A stretch of 14,130 bases of DNA, from assembly GCA_947166165.1 (NCBI GenBank), contig CAMVDK010000054.1, positions 1 through 14,130 on the forward strand, read 5' to 3'. The number at the start of each line of letters is the position of its first letter. Position 1 is the first letter of the stretch. Position numbers and translations under genes: made by a program. Positions 7,536 through 14,130 of the stretch are shown here, in pieces. Source of the DNA: an uncultured Porphyromonadaceae bacterium (GTDB taxonomy: Bacteria > Bacteroidota > Bacteroidia > Bacteroidales > Muribaculaceae). The notes beneath the pieces are model-generated. The model saw nothing but the letters and a program-made list of their open reading frames with translations. It ran no database searches and was not told where the DNA came from.

Positions 7536-9002
7536 TCAACTGTAGAAGAAGTCGTCGACCAGGTGAAGCGTCTTGCGGGCACGCGTCATGGCGGTGTAGA
7601 CCCACTGGTAGTTCTCCTTGACGGGGTTGCGGGTGATGTTGCGCGGCATGTCGAGCAGCACGGTGTCCCACTCGCCGCCCTGCGCCTTGTGGCAGGTGAC
7701 GGCGTAGCCCCATGTGGCCCGCAGCGCGTTGAGGTAGAGGTCGCGGTACATCATTTCGTTGAACCCGTTGGTATTCTGCTTGAAGCCTTTTTTCTTCATC
7801 CGGTTGACAAAGTCGATGATGAGGCCGGTCTGCTGAGCCTTGTCGAGGTTGGGACGGCTGTTGGCCAGGATGTCCTCGATGATCCATGTGCTGTACTCCT
7901 GGCTGTTGTACAGGTTCTTGACCGTCACCAAGCGGAAAGTGAGGCCGGCCAGGCTAGTCACCTGGTCGGTGACCTCGGTGACCTCGACCATGTCGCCGTT
8001 GACCAGGGGCACAATCAGGTTGTTCTGCGTGACCATGAGCAGGTCGCCCACCATGACGCGCGGCTGTGTGAATCCGAGCCGGCGCCTGATGTCGAGCGAC
8101 AGGCTGCTGCAGCGGCTGTTGGCCCGGCTGATGAACACGGCGCGCTCGTAGCCTCCGCGCTTGACGGCCTTCACATAGAGGTCGACCAGGTCGTCCACCG
8201 TGTGGTGGAACTCGATGTCGCCGTAGTGGCGCAAGGGCAGCTTGCCCCACACCGATGAGCGGCCGTAGAGGGAGGCGTCGGCCGGGGCTCTTCCCCACAG
8301 CGCGCGGATGGCCTTGCTGGCGGTCACGATAGAGCTGTCGCCCGCCTGACGCATGATTTCGGTGAGCTGCGCGGTGGCCACCTCGCAGCCAAAGTGGCCG
8401 GCAATGTAGTCCTCGCTCAGCGCCGGCGAGAAGTACTGCTCGATGGGCGGCAGCTGGCAAGGGTCGCCCACCATGATGAACTTGCTGCCCTGGCGAGTGT
8501 CGAAATTCAGCAAATCGGTGAGCAGCTTGCCGCTGCCGAACTTGGCCTGCGCCACTTCGCGGGCGTCGATGTCGCTCACCATCGACGCCTCGTCGACGAT
8601 GTAGATCATGTCCATGCCTTCTTCTGGGTCGACCTGTGTGGGTTCAAAGGTCAAGTACATCTGCCCCGTCTCGTCGATGCTGGTCACCTCGCGCTCGCTC
8701 AAGTCCTGGTTCAGTCCCTGGAAGGAATAAATGGTTGAATGGATGGTGCGTGCCGGGGCGATGTTGTTGCCGTCGCCGGCCAGGTTGCTCATCACCTTGG
8801 CGGCTCGGCCCGTGGGGGCCATGAGCGAATACAGCCGTCCGCGCTTGCGCAGTTCGGCGAGCAGGAAGCGCAGCAGTGTGGTCTTGCCCGTGCCGGCGTA
8901 GCCCTTGAGGATGAACACGCGCTGCGACGGGTGCTCGACAAAGTTCAATATGTCGGCCAGCACCCGAGTCTGACTCAGAGTAAGTGTGATTTTTTTAGCC
9001 AT
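7536..9002 (-). CDS. RecD-like SF1 DNA helicase, last gene of the CARF operon
   Basis: The 488-residue protein carries a full superfamily 1 helicase motif set: Walker A GYAGTGKT (34-41), motif Ia APTGRAAK (62-69), Walker B IVDEAS (135-140), motif III GDPCQLPPI (179-187), a motif V region TCHKAQGGEWDTV (436-448) and motif VI YTAMTRARKTL (469-479). It belongs to the RecD/RecD2-Dda-like group of 5'-3' helicases that unwind DNA in repair and replication, and similar stand-alone proteins are common in Bacteroidetes. Its ATG (9002) overlaps the stop of the CARF-HEPN gene by 8 bases, so it is likely translated with that operon. It may be a housekeeping neighbour that became linked, or an accessory of the defence system; the sequence does not decide. 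Confidence 0.92.
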   Translation of the reverse strand: MAKKITLTLSQTRVLADILNFVEHPSQRVFILKGYAGTGKTTLLRFLLAELRKRGRLYSLMAPTGRAAKVMSNLAGDGNNIAPARTIHSTIYSFQGLNQDLSEREVTSIDETGQMYLTFEPTQVDPEEGMDMIYIVDEASMVSDIDAREVAQAKFGSGKLLTDLLNFDTRQGSKFIMVGDPCQLPPIEQYFSPALSEDYIAGHFGCEVATAQLTEIMRQAGDSSIVTASKAIRALWGRAPADASLYGRSSVWGKLPLRHYGDIEFHHTVDDLVDLYVKAVKRGGYERAVFISRANSRCSSLSLDIRRRLGFTQPRVMVGDLLMVTQNNLIVPLVNGDMVEVTEVTDQVTSLAGLTFRLVTVKNLYNSQEYSTWIIEDILANSRPNLDKAQQTGLIIDFVNRMKKKGFKQNTNGFNEMMYRDLYLNALRATWGYAVTCHKAQGGEWDTVLLDMPRNITRNPVKENYQWVYTAMTRARKTLHLVDDFFYS

Positions 9003-10311
9003 GGGAAGATGGTGTTTTAATTAATTCTTCCATTTTGGTTATATATTGTCCGATATTAGTTATCACTTTCTTTGATGGCAGCGGATTAGGCCTGAATCCG
9101 CAATGGTTCACATCGTTTCTTAAATCCGCAACTGCGAACAGGATTTCAATCATTGATTTGTTTCTCAGAATTGGGTCACCACATAACATTTTAACGATGG
9201 GCATCTCCTCGTCGCGCACCTTGCATTCATTCTCGATGTCGTCTTCTTCGCCTTTGATGTAATTTGCCGATTTGATAACCAATTCGCGCTTTTGGGGCTC
9301 GTTGATTGGGATATTGTGTCGAAGGCAGAAAAAGGTTATTGCTGCTTCCTCCATAAATGTGATGGCTTGTTGATACAATCCTCGATTAAAGCACCACCAG
9401 GCCGCTTTGAAACAATTATCAACCGAAGCCCCGTCAGAGAAACAAGCCACATCTTCCCTCAATTTCTCCATCACAGGATTCATCGGTTCCAGCATCACAT
9501 CTTCCACAATCGCCAACTGATTTTTCAATGGTTTGACATTAGTTGCATTGTAGATGTTCAATCCCCGACAAGTGTGGAAATCCTGTGCATATGGAATGAG
9601 CAGTCTAGACAACCTTCTGGTTTCGACCGCATCCTTGTTTGCTCCCTCAGTTTCTTTCAGAATAGGTATCAGGTCGCTCTCCGACAAGGCAACCATTTTT
9701 TCTGGACTGCCGTTTTCAATGAAATCGGCGGCGGCATGAGTCCAGTCCTGTAAATTGCTCAACATGGTCAGGTCGACAATTGGAGCCTTTTTGGTCGCCT
9801 TATCGCGTGCCTCGTAGTTTCCATAAGTGATGCTTTTCACCGTCACATTTCTCAAGAATTTGGCATAATTGCCAAGCACAAGTGTGAGCATGGGCAGATA
9901 GCGATATCCGTGGGTGATGTCGAAATAAAGTTCGTCACCGTCTTGCAGCTCATTGAACAGCCGCATGAAGATGTCCATGATTTCCTGCTCGTTGTTGCCA
10001 TCAGGGATGTTGTACAACGGCTGGATTTTAATGGGCAACTTCGATTCGCCAAGTCTGGATTTCAGCCCCTTGTAACGAACATGAGTGTCATGGTTCTCCA
10101 CACCAAAATCCCACCAATTTTGTTTGCGCGCTCTATTCGTCAAAAGAATATAAGCCACATCATCATAAGTCCACGGGGATAGCTGATGCAGATAATTCAG
10201 GGTGGCTTCTTGAATAAACCGTACTTTCTCGGATTCAAACTGGTCGCGCACATATTTGCATTCACCGTACCAGCTTGTCCCCAGGAAGGAGATGAAAACT
10301 TTTCTTGCCAT
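8995..10311 (-). CDS. csx1: CARF-HEPN ribonuclease, Csx1/TM1812 (DxTHG) family
   Basis: This is a cyclic-oligoadenylate-activated ribonuclease. The 438-residue protein has an N-terminal CARF domain with FISFLGTSWYGE (residues 6-17) and the family hallmark DITHGYRYLPML (131-142). The C-terminal HEPN domain carries the R-x4-H catalytic motif RNDVNH at 398-403. When Cas10 makes the signal, this protein should cut RNA unspecifically. I placed the start at 10311 (MARKVFISFLG) because the CARF strand begins there; the same frame runs further upstream but overlaps the end of the Card1-like gene. It lies 14 bases after that gene and overlaps the helicase by 8 bases. It is AT-richer than its two neighbours. 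No Csm6 gene was seen, so this protein probably takes that role. Confidence 0.93.
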   Translation of the reverse strand: MARKVFISFLGTSWYGECKYVRDQFESEKVRFIQEATLNYLHQLSPWTYDDVAYILLTNRARKQNWWDFGVENHDTHVRYKGLKSRLGESKLPIKIQPLYNIPDGNNEQEIMDIFMRLFNELQDGDELYFDITHGYRYLPMLTLVLGNYAKFLRNVTVKSITYGNYEARDKATKKAPIVDLTMLSNLQDWTHAAADFIENGSPEKMVALSESDLIPILKETEGANKDAVETRRLSRLLIPYAQDFHTCRGLNIYNATNVKPLKNQLAIVEDVMLEPMNPVMEKLREDVACFSDGASVDNCFKAAWWCFNRGLYQQAITFMEEAAITFFCLRHNIPINEPQKRELVIKSANYIKGEEDDIENECKVRDEEMPIVKMLCGDPILRNKSMIEILFAVADLRNDVNHCGFRPNPLPSKKVITNIGQYITKMEELIKTPSSHG

Positions 10312-10325
10312 AATCTTGTTGTGGT

Positions 10326-11450
10326 TTAAAGGTTGATTCTGCTCATGTATTTGTCGAGTTCGCCGAAGAAGGCTGCCGTGGCAGCTGGCGACGCGGCGAT
10401 GGCCTGCATGTCGTAGTTGGGGATGCGGGCCTGGCGGCACTTTTCGGCGGCGCTGGCTTTCATGGGCACGTCGGTGACGAAAATCACTTTGCAACCCATG
10501 CCGCCGTAGCGGCGCGCCACCTCGCTGAACTTGTCCACATCGGTGGGTGTATACACCTGGGTCTTGCACTCCACAAACACCCATTTGCTCGCCGTGGTCT
10601 CGATGATGACGTCAAACTCGTTGAGCGTCGCTCCGCCCTTCTCGGGCATCACCTCCAGCCCGAGCCACACATGCCGCGCCTGCGGCCAGCGCTTGAGCAG
10701 CAGGGCCACCTTGAGCTCGAACCAGCCGTGGTTGAGCAGCAGCTCTGCCACATGGGGCGCCTGCAGGACGAACGACTTGGTGAACGACTGGCGATGATTG
10801 GCCATCTCCACCCGTGCAACGCCTTCCGACTTGTCGAAGCGCAGCAAACATCCGCCGGAACGCATCAACGCCGACTGGCTGTCGGGCGCATTGAGCGTGA
10901 GCTGGAGAAACGCACGCGGGTTGATGCGGCGCATCTGCTCGATTTTGGGGATGAGCGCAACGTCTTCGGGTGAGTAACTGGAGAGCGGCGTCTTGCTGCT
11001 GATGCGCACGCCGGCCAGCCCCATGACGTCGTCGAGTGTGATGACCGAGGAGTCGAAGCGGTGGCTCTCGAGCGTGTCCACGTCGAGCACCACATTGTTC
11101 TGGTCGATAACCACGCAGCGCGCCCGCCCGGCAAACGCTTGGTGGAACCACAGCGACCACAGCTTGGTGCCGCCCACCAGGTTGACGGTCACCTCGTTGC
11201 CGGGCCGGCAATGCACGTCGGCCATCGCCCGGATGTCGGTCAGCACCGCGCGGTGGTCCACCGTGCCGAGTGGCTGCGTGACGGCGGCTATCGAGGGGCA
11301 TTTCTTCTTGAGCGCCCGTTTTATCCGCTCGCCCTGGGGCTGGCTTTCGTCGCTGCACACGAGCACCACCTGCTGCGGTGGGTTGTCCAAAATCTGGGCG
11401 AAGACGGGATAGGGCTGCCTGCCGACTAATGAAATGTTGATTTTCGCCAT
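10326..11450 (-). CDS. card1: Card1/Can2-type CARF nuclease (CARF plus PD-(D/E)xK)
   Basis: Card1/Can2 enzymes bind cyclic tetra-adenylate and then nick or cut DNA and RNA in the infected cell. The 374-residue protein, close to the usual length, has an N-terminal CARF domain with VTVNLVGGTKLWSL (GGTK at residues 93-96). The C-terminal nuclease of the PD-(D/E)xK fold shows a helix Glu245 (GWFELKVALLL), Asp280 (NEFDVIIE) and the Glu294-x-Lys296 pair (VFVECKT). All expected active-site residues are present, so it should be functional. It is the second gene of the effector operon, 30 bases after the membrane CARF gene and 14 before the CARF-HEPN gene. Its DNA is GC-rich. Confidence 0.93.
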   Translation of the reverse strand: MAKINISLVGRQPYPVFAQILDNPPQQVVLVCSDESQPQGERIKRALKKKCPSIAAVTQPLGTVDHRAVLTDIRAMADVHCRPGNEVTVNLVGGTKLWSLWFHQAFAGRARCVVIDQNNVVLDVDTLESHRFDSSVITLDDVMGLAGVRISSKTPLSSYSPEDVALIPKIEQMRRINPRAFLQLTLNAPDSQSALMRSGGCLLRFDKSEGVARVEMANHRQSFTKSFVLQAPHVAELLLNHGWFELKVALLLKRWPQARHVWLGLEVMPEKGGATLNEFDVIIETTASKWVFVECKTQVYTPTDVDKFSEVARRYGGMGCKVIFVTDVPMKASAAEKCRQARIPNYDMQAIAASPAATAAFFGELDKYMSRINL

Positions 11451-11480
11451 GAATAATTCTTTGAATATGTGTGAAAAACG

Positions 11481-12581
11481 CTATTGGCCTACGTCTTGGC
11501 TTTCGAGGGCTTGCGTGAGCAGGTTCCGCAGTGGGATCTGCGACTTTTCGACCCTTGCAAGTCGGTCCTCATCACTGATTCCGTCCTTCTGATTGTAATA
11601 ATACAACTCGCGATTGGCGTCGATGGCCAGCAGGGTCATCAACGAGCTCACCACCACCGTGCCCGGAGTGAGATTGAAGTACAACCGATGCTTTGAATCG
11701 TCAAGACCCTTAATCAAGGGCATCAACACACCGGAGCATTGCGGAAAATCATCGTAGTTGCAAGCCCTGGTGAAGTTGATCTCCAGTTCATCAATCCACT
11801 TCTTGCCGGGGAATTCACGTTTGGCCACCGTCCTTATCAGGAGCTTCAGCTTCTCGTCGTGCGGCATGGCCGCGGTGCTTTTCGCATCCACGCCCAGGAA
11901 CTCAAGCACTGGTCCCGGATCGGTATTTTGGTCGGACTTCAGAATGAGCATCTCGCACGAAGGCGCTTCCTCGTCGCGGACGACCTGCAATATGCGAACC
12001 AACGGACGCAAGTTGAGTTGGCGGTAACCATCTTCTTTCGGCACGCTGAGCTTGCTCATGCCGGAGACAAACACTTTGCACGGGCTTTCATCCTTCATGC
12101 TCCGCCCCTCCGGGAAGAAAATCAGGAGAATGATCAGCCCTACAGTCCCGATGCCAAACTGCCACCAGGCCTCCGGCGTGGGCGAGGTGATCGCCCCTAT
12201 GGCGCCGTCGGTGGCCCAACTGAAGTGCATCACAAAAAGCAACAAATACCACACACCCAGCCATCTAGGCACTACGGCATTGGAAAGGAGTTTGGTGAAA
12301 ATGGCAGGCAGGTTTGATTTAACCCGTCTGGTTTTGAGCGACATCAAAAAAAGAACGCCCAACAGCGCAAGCAGAACCACGTCTACAGCAATCCCCCCCG
12401 ACAGCGGAAAGTAACCGTGAAAGCAAAGCACGGCAACAATCTCTCCCGCCACGAGCAACAAGAGCGCAATCGTGCTGCGATGGCGCTCCAAGCATTTGTC
12501 GATTGAGATCCATAAACCTTCTGTTTTCGGGCCGCGCACTTCGCCGGCATTCATGCTGTTTTCCATCGGGACTTTGTTCAT
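11481..12581 (-). CDS. Four-helix membrane protein with C-terminal CARF-like domain
   Basis: This looks like a membrane-bound cyclic-oligoadenylate receptor. The 366-residue protein has four hydrophobic segments at about residues 37-55, 62-81, 105-123 and 140-156, then a soluble domain from about 167. That domain starts with a strand KVFVSGMSKL and ends with RLYFNLTPGTVVVSSLMTLL. The N-x-T-x-G-T motif (303-308) lines up with the NLVGGT CARF motif of the neighbouring Card1-like protein, and a strand ELYYYNQ follows it as in that protein. Known membrane CARF effectors (such as Cam1) are smaller with a single helix, so this arrangement is distinct as far as I can tell. The start at 12581 gives a leader of about 14 bases from the promoter; Met6 and Met10 are alternatives. 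It is the first gene of the effector operon. Pore formation or membrane depolarisation is inference. Confidence 0.85.
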   Translation of the reverse strand: MNKVPMENSMNAGEVRGPKTEGLWISIDKCLERHRSTIALLLLVAGEIVAVLCFHGYFPLSGGIAVDVVLLALLGVLFLMSLKTRRVKSNLPAIFTKLLSNAVVPRWLGVWYLLLFVMHFSWATDGAIGAITSPTPEAWWQFGIGTVGLIILLIFFPEGRSMKDESPCKVFVSGMSKLSVPKEDGYRQLNLRPLVRILQVVRDEEAPSCEMLILKSDQNTDPGPVLEFLGVDAKSTAAMPHDEKLKLLIRTVAKREFPGKKWIDELEINFTRACNYDDFPQCSGVLMPLIKGLDDSKHRLYFNLTPGTVVVSSLMTLLAIDANRELYYYNQKDGISDEDRLARVEKSQIPLRNLLTQALESQDVGQ

Positions 12582-12600
12582 GGTTGTTTCTCAGAATGCG

Positions 12601-12631
12601 CAAAGGTAACGATAAATCGGAAAACTGCCAA
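12601..12631 (-). promoter_or_regulatory. Bacteroidetes-type promoter for the CARF effector operon
   Basis: Read on the minus strand, TTG (12631-12629) is followed after 20 bases by TACCTTTG (12608-12601), an exact TAnnTTTG -7 box. The spacing equals that of the cas6 promoter. The predicted start is near 12595, about 14 bases before the ATG of the membrane CARF gene, so the whole accessory operon has its own promoter. Confidence 0.75.
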
Positions 12632-12646
12632 CGATTATGACAACAT

Positions 12647-12667
12647 TTTTGCAGCGCACCTGCAAAA
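12647..12667. repeat. Inverted repeat upstream of the effector promoter
   Basis: TTTTGCAG (12647-12654) and CTGCAAAA (12660-12667) form a perfect 8-base inverted repeat with a five-base centre. It sits 16 bases upstream of the -33 box of the effector promoter. It could be a regulator site or the end of a transcript; nothing in the sequence distinguishes these. No T run follows it on either strand. Confidence 0.5.
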
Positions 12668-12679
12668 TCGTGCCTCACA

Positions 12680-12839
12680 CTCGGAAAGGGTCCCAATTCC
12701 GGCGAACGTCGGTTGGCCCTCTCCGAGGCCCTGAACCGGTATGAGTCGCTCTACCCCAGGCCACAAGCGTCACCGACGCATGCGCCCTGGGGTTCAGTTC
12801 ACTTCAAGGCCGCTGGCCTTGCCCAGCTCTTCGAGCTGG
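12680..12839. other. Highly structured segment of four consecutive hairpins
   Basis: This is most of the gap between the effector promoter and the array. Hairpin A (12680-12727) pairs CTCGGAAAGGG with CCCTCTCCGAG (one mismatch), with further inner pairing up to a GAAC loop. Hairpin B (12753-12793) pairs ACCCCAGG with CCTGGGGT, contains an inner stem GCGTC/GACGC (12767-12779), and is extended by CTGAA/TTCAG (12731-12735, 12793-12797). Hairpin C (12805-12821) is CAAGGCC-GCT-GGCCTTG. Hairpin D (12823-12839) is CCAGCTC-TTC-GAGCTGG. C and D are perfect. It could be a structured RNA, a transcript end of the array, or a palindromic DNA element. I match it to no RNA family. A frame at 12713-12895 is open but has no good start. 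Confidence 0.6.
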
Positions 12840-12888
12840 ATAACTTTGGACGGGGACAAGCAATCTATAAGATGCAAGTTACACACAA
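12840..12888. other. Trailer-side sequence next to the last repeat
   Basis: This stretch of 49 bases lies between hairpin D and the left end of the array. It contains no degenerate repeat that I can see and no gene. If the array is transcribed leftward, this is the start of the trailer. On the minus strand a TTTG and a TAGATTG-like element lie about 18 bases apart, a weak promoter resemblance that I do not call. Confidence 0.4.
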
Positions 12889-12925
12889 ACCTTAATCCTT
12901 GTTTTAGTGGAAGATGGTCTCGGAG
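12889..12925 (-). repeat. Degenerate terminal CRISPR repeat
   Basis: This repeat differs from the other 15 only at its first two plus-strand bases (AC in place of GT). In the inferred transcript the change falls at the very 3' end of the last repeat, inside what would be the handle sequence, where it would not matter because no spacer follows. Terminal repeat decay of this kind usually marks the trailer end. Confidence 0.8.
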
Positions 12926-14029
12926 CTTTCAAGGCAGCTAACGGTAATCAACCTATCAACTTGTCTTAATCCTTGTTTTAGTGGAAGATGGTCTCGGAGA
13001 GATTACTGTTCCTACGAAGTAGCCAAGCTCCTTAAAGTCTTAATCCTTGTTTTAGTGGAAGATGGTCTCGGAGCGGATGCCTCGATGGTGAGCACGGCGG
13101 AAACTCCTATGGTCTTAATCCTTGTTTTAGTGGAAGATGGTCTCGGAGACTCTGCTTAGCGGCATACGCCGCCGGGCAATTGTGTCTTAATCCTTGTTTT
13201 AGTGGAAGATGGTCTCGGAGGCCGCTAAGAACGCACGCCAGGGTCCATAAACCATTAAGTCTTAATCCTTGTTTTAGTGGAAGATGGTCTCGGAGATATA
13301 GAACATAAACCAAAAGGCCCTCTAGGGGACGTGTCTTAATCCTTGTTTTAGTGGAAGATGGTCTCGGAGTGTAATTTAATATCGGTAATAATTCGGCCTA
13401 TAAGAGCAGTCTTAATCCTTGTTTTAGTGGAAGATGGTCTCGGAGCTTCCCGAGCAAGGTGGACATCTACAGCGAAACGTCTTAATCCTTGTTTTAGTGG
13501 AAGATGGTCTCGGAGTCGTTGGAAATTGGCCGCTGTGCCTACATCCGAGTTGTCTTAATCCTTGTTTTAGTGGAAGATGGTCTCGGAGTCTATTGTGTTT
13601 CTCGGCAACTTGCCGAGGAGTTCCGGTCTTAATCCTTGTTTTAGTGGAAGATGGTCTCGGAGCCCCGGTTGCCAGCGGGTAAAGCCGGGCACTCCGGTCT
13701 TAATCCTTGTTTTAGTGGAAGATGGTCTCGGAGAATGGCCGGAGCTGGGCAACGAGTTCCAGGTCACGGTAGAGTCTTAATCCTTGTTTTAGTGGAAGAT
13801 GGTCTCGGAGGTATTCTTCGATTACACGGACGGATACGAAAAAGTAACGGTCTTAATCCTTGTTTTAGTGGAAGATGGTCTCGGAGACGACCTTACAGCT
13901 CTCTATGCTAAAATGTCAATAGGTCTTAATCCTTGTTTTAGTGGAAGATGGTCTCGGAGCGCTTCTCGAAGTAGGGATTACTACGGGTAAAGGTCTTAAT
14001 CCTTGTTTTAGTGGAAGATGGTCTCGGAG
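12889..14029 (-). CRISPR. CRISPR array, 16 repeats of 37 bases and 15 spacers
   Basis: Repeats start at 12889, 12963, 13037, 13112, 13184, 13259, 13333, 13409, 13479, 13552, 13626, 13697, 13774, 13850, 13923 and 13993. On the plus strand each begins GTCTTAATCC and ends GGTCTCGGAG. All are identical except the leftmost, whose first two bases are AC instead of GT. Spacers are 33-40 bases, a spread typical of type III. I place transcription on the minus strand for three reasons: the repeat then ends in ATTAAGAC, close to the usual ATTGAAAC handle; the imperfect repeat falls at the far end; and the right flank is AT-rich with a promoter box. No spacer matches another part of the window that I could see. 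The first repeat end is flanked by the structured segment. Confidence 0.98.
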
Positions 14030-14130
14030 AGGGGATATTGTTATCTCCTGATTATCAACATTTTAAAGATCGAGGTGCCCATTTTTGAAACGTTTTTTAA
14101 CCAAAAATTTGACGGTGCAAAATTACTGCC
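14030..14130 (-). promoter_or_regulatory. Probable CRISPR leader, AT-rich
   Basis: The 101 bases right of the array are AT-rich, carry no open frame of note and contain several A and T runs. An inverted repeat touches the array: GGGGATA (14031-14037) with TATCTCC (14042-14048), a seven-pair stem with one G-T pair and a TTGT loop. Leaders usually carry such an anchor for spacer insertion next to the first repeat. The flank continues beyond the window. Confidence 0.65.
14118..14125 (-). promoter_or_regulatory. -7 promoter box pointing into the CRISPR array
   Basis: On the minus strand this reads TAATTTTG, an exact match to the Bacteroidetes TAnnTTTG box. The start point would be near 14112, giving an 80-base leader transcript before the first repeat. 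The -33 element would lie near 14146, outside the window, so half of the promoter cannot be checked here. Confidence 0.55.

Noticed and set aside
10312..10584. Upstream extension of the CARF-HEPN gene to 10584
   Set aside because: It overlaps the Card1-like gene in another frame and adds no recognisable CARF sequence; the domain starts right at the ATG at 10311.
12647..12667. Intrinsic terminator for the array transcript
   Set aside because: The inverted repeat has no T run after it on either strand and a short stem.
12713..12895. Open frame of about 60 codons with partly GC-ending codons in the gap before the array
   Set aside because: It has only a TTG start with no upstream signal, runs through four hairpins and ends inside the first repeat. 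Hairpin composition explains the codon pattern; I could not rule out a decayed gene.
12914..13990. Short open frames across the array giving repeated peptides such as LNPCFSGRWSR
   Set aside because: They are the 37-base CRISPR repeat read in different frames; the periodicity is that of repeats and spacers, not of a protein.
1..14130. tRNA, rRNA, insertion sequence or integrase gene
   Set aside because: I saw no cloverleaf, rRNA core, transposase motif or terminal repeats.

Overview
This window is a nearly complete type III-A (Csm) CRISPR-Cas locus, most likely from a Bacteroidales bacterium. Three things point there: promoters of the Bacteroidetes type (TTG, about 20 bases, TAnnTTTG) ahead of the cas operon and the effector operon, with a matching -7 box beside the array; no clear Shine-Dalgarno sequences; and Csm, Cas6 and CARF proteins of Bacteroidetes flavour. 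The DNA is fairly GC-rich, with AT-richer patches in csm2, csm3 and the CARF-HEPN gene.

Layout. (1) 1-684, plus strand: the end of an unidentified gene, then cas2 with an unusual N-terminal extension. cas1 is not inside the window and may lie to the left. (2) 754-7052, plus strand: an interference operon with its own promoter (704-734), in the order cas6, cas10/csm1, csm2, csm3, csm4, csm5, with tight spacing and two overlaps. A small gene at 7068-7460 follows csm5 and is a candidate cyclic-oligoadenylate ring nuclease. (3) 7482-7515: a perfect hairpin between two convergent operons. (4) 12581-7536, minus strand: an accessory operon reading toward the cas operon. It encodes a four-helix membrane protein with a C-terminal CARF-like domain, a Card1/Can2-type CARF nuclease (PD-(D/E)xK), a CARF-HEPN ribonuclease of the Csx1/TM1812 group, and a RecD-like SF1 helicase that overlaps the CARF-HEPN gene by 8 bases. 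(5) 12632-12888: no convincing gene, but four strong consecutive hairpins. (6) 12889-14029: a CRISPR array of 16 repeats of 37 bases and 15 spacers of 33-40 bases. (7) 14030-14130: an AT-rich flank that looks like the leader, with a -7 box pointing into the array. The array is therefore probably transcribed right to left.

How it should work. Cas6 cuts the array transcript and Csm1-5 assemble on the crRNA. Csm3 keeps its target-RNA-cutting Asp, and Cas10 keeps the GGDD cyclase motif but lacks the N-terminal HD nuclease motif. Defence would therefore rest on target RNA cutting plus cyclic oligoadenylate signalling to three different CARF effectors: one on nucleic acid, one on RNA and one at the membrane. 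The candidate ring nuclease could switch the signal off. No Csm6 gene was seen. The most novel elements are the membrane CARF protein, the structured segment between array and effector operon, and the N-extended Cas2.
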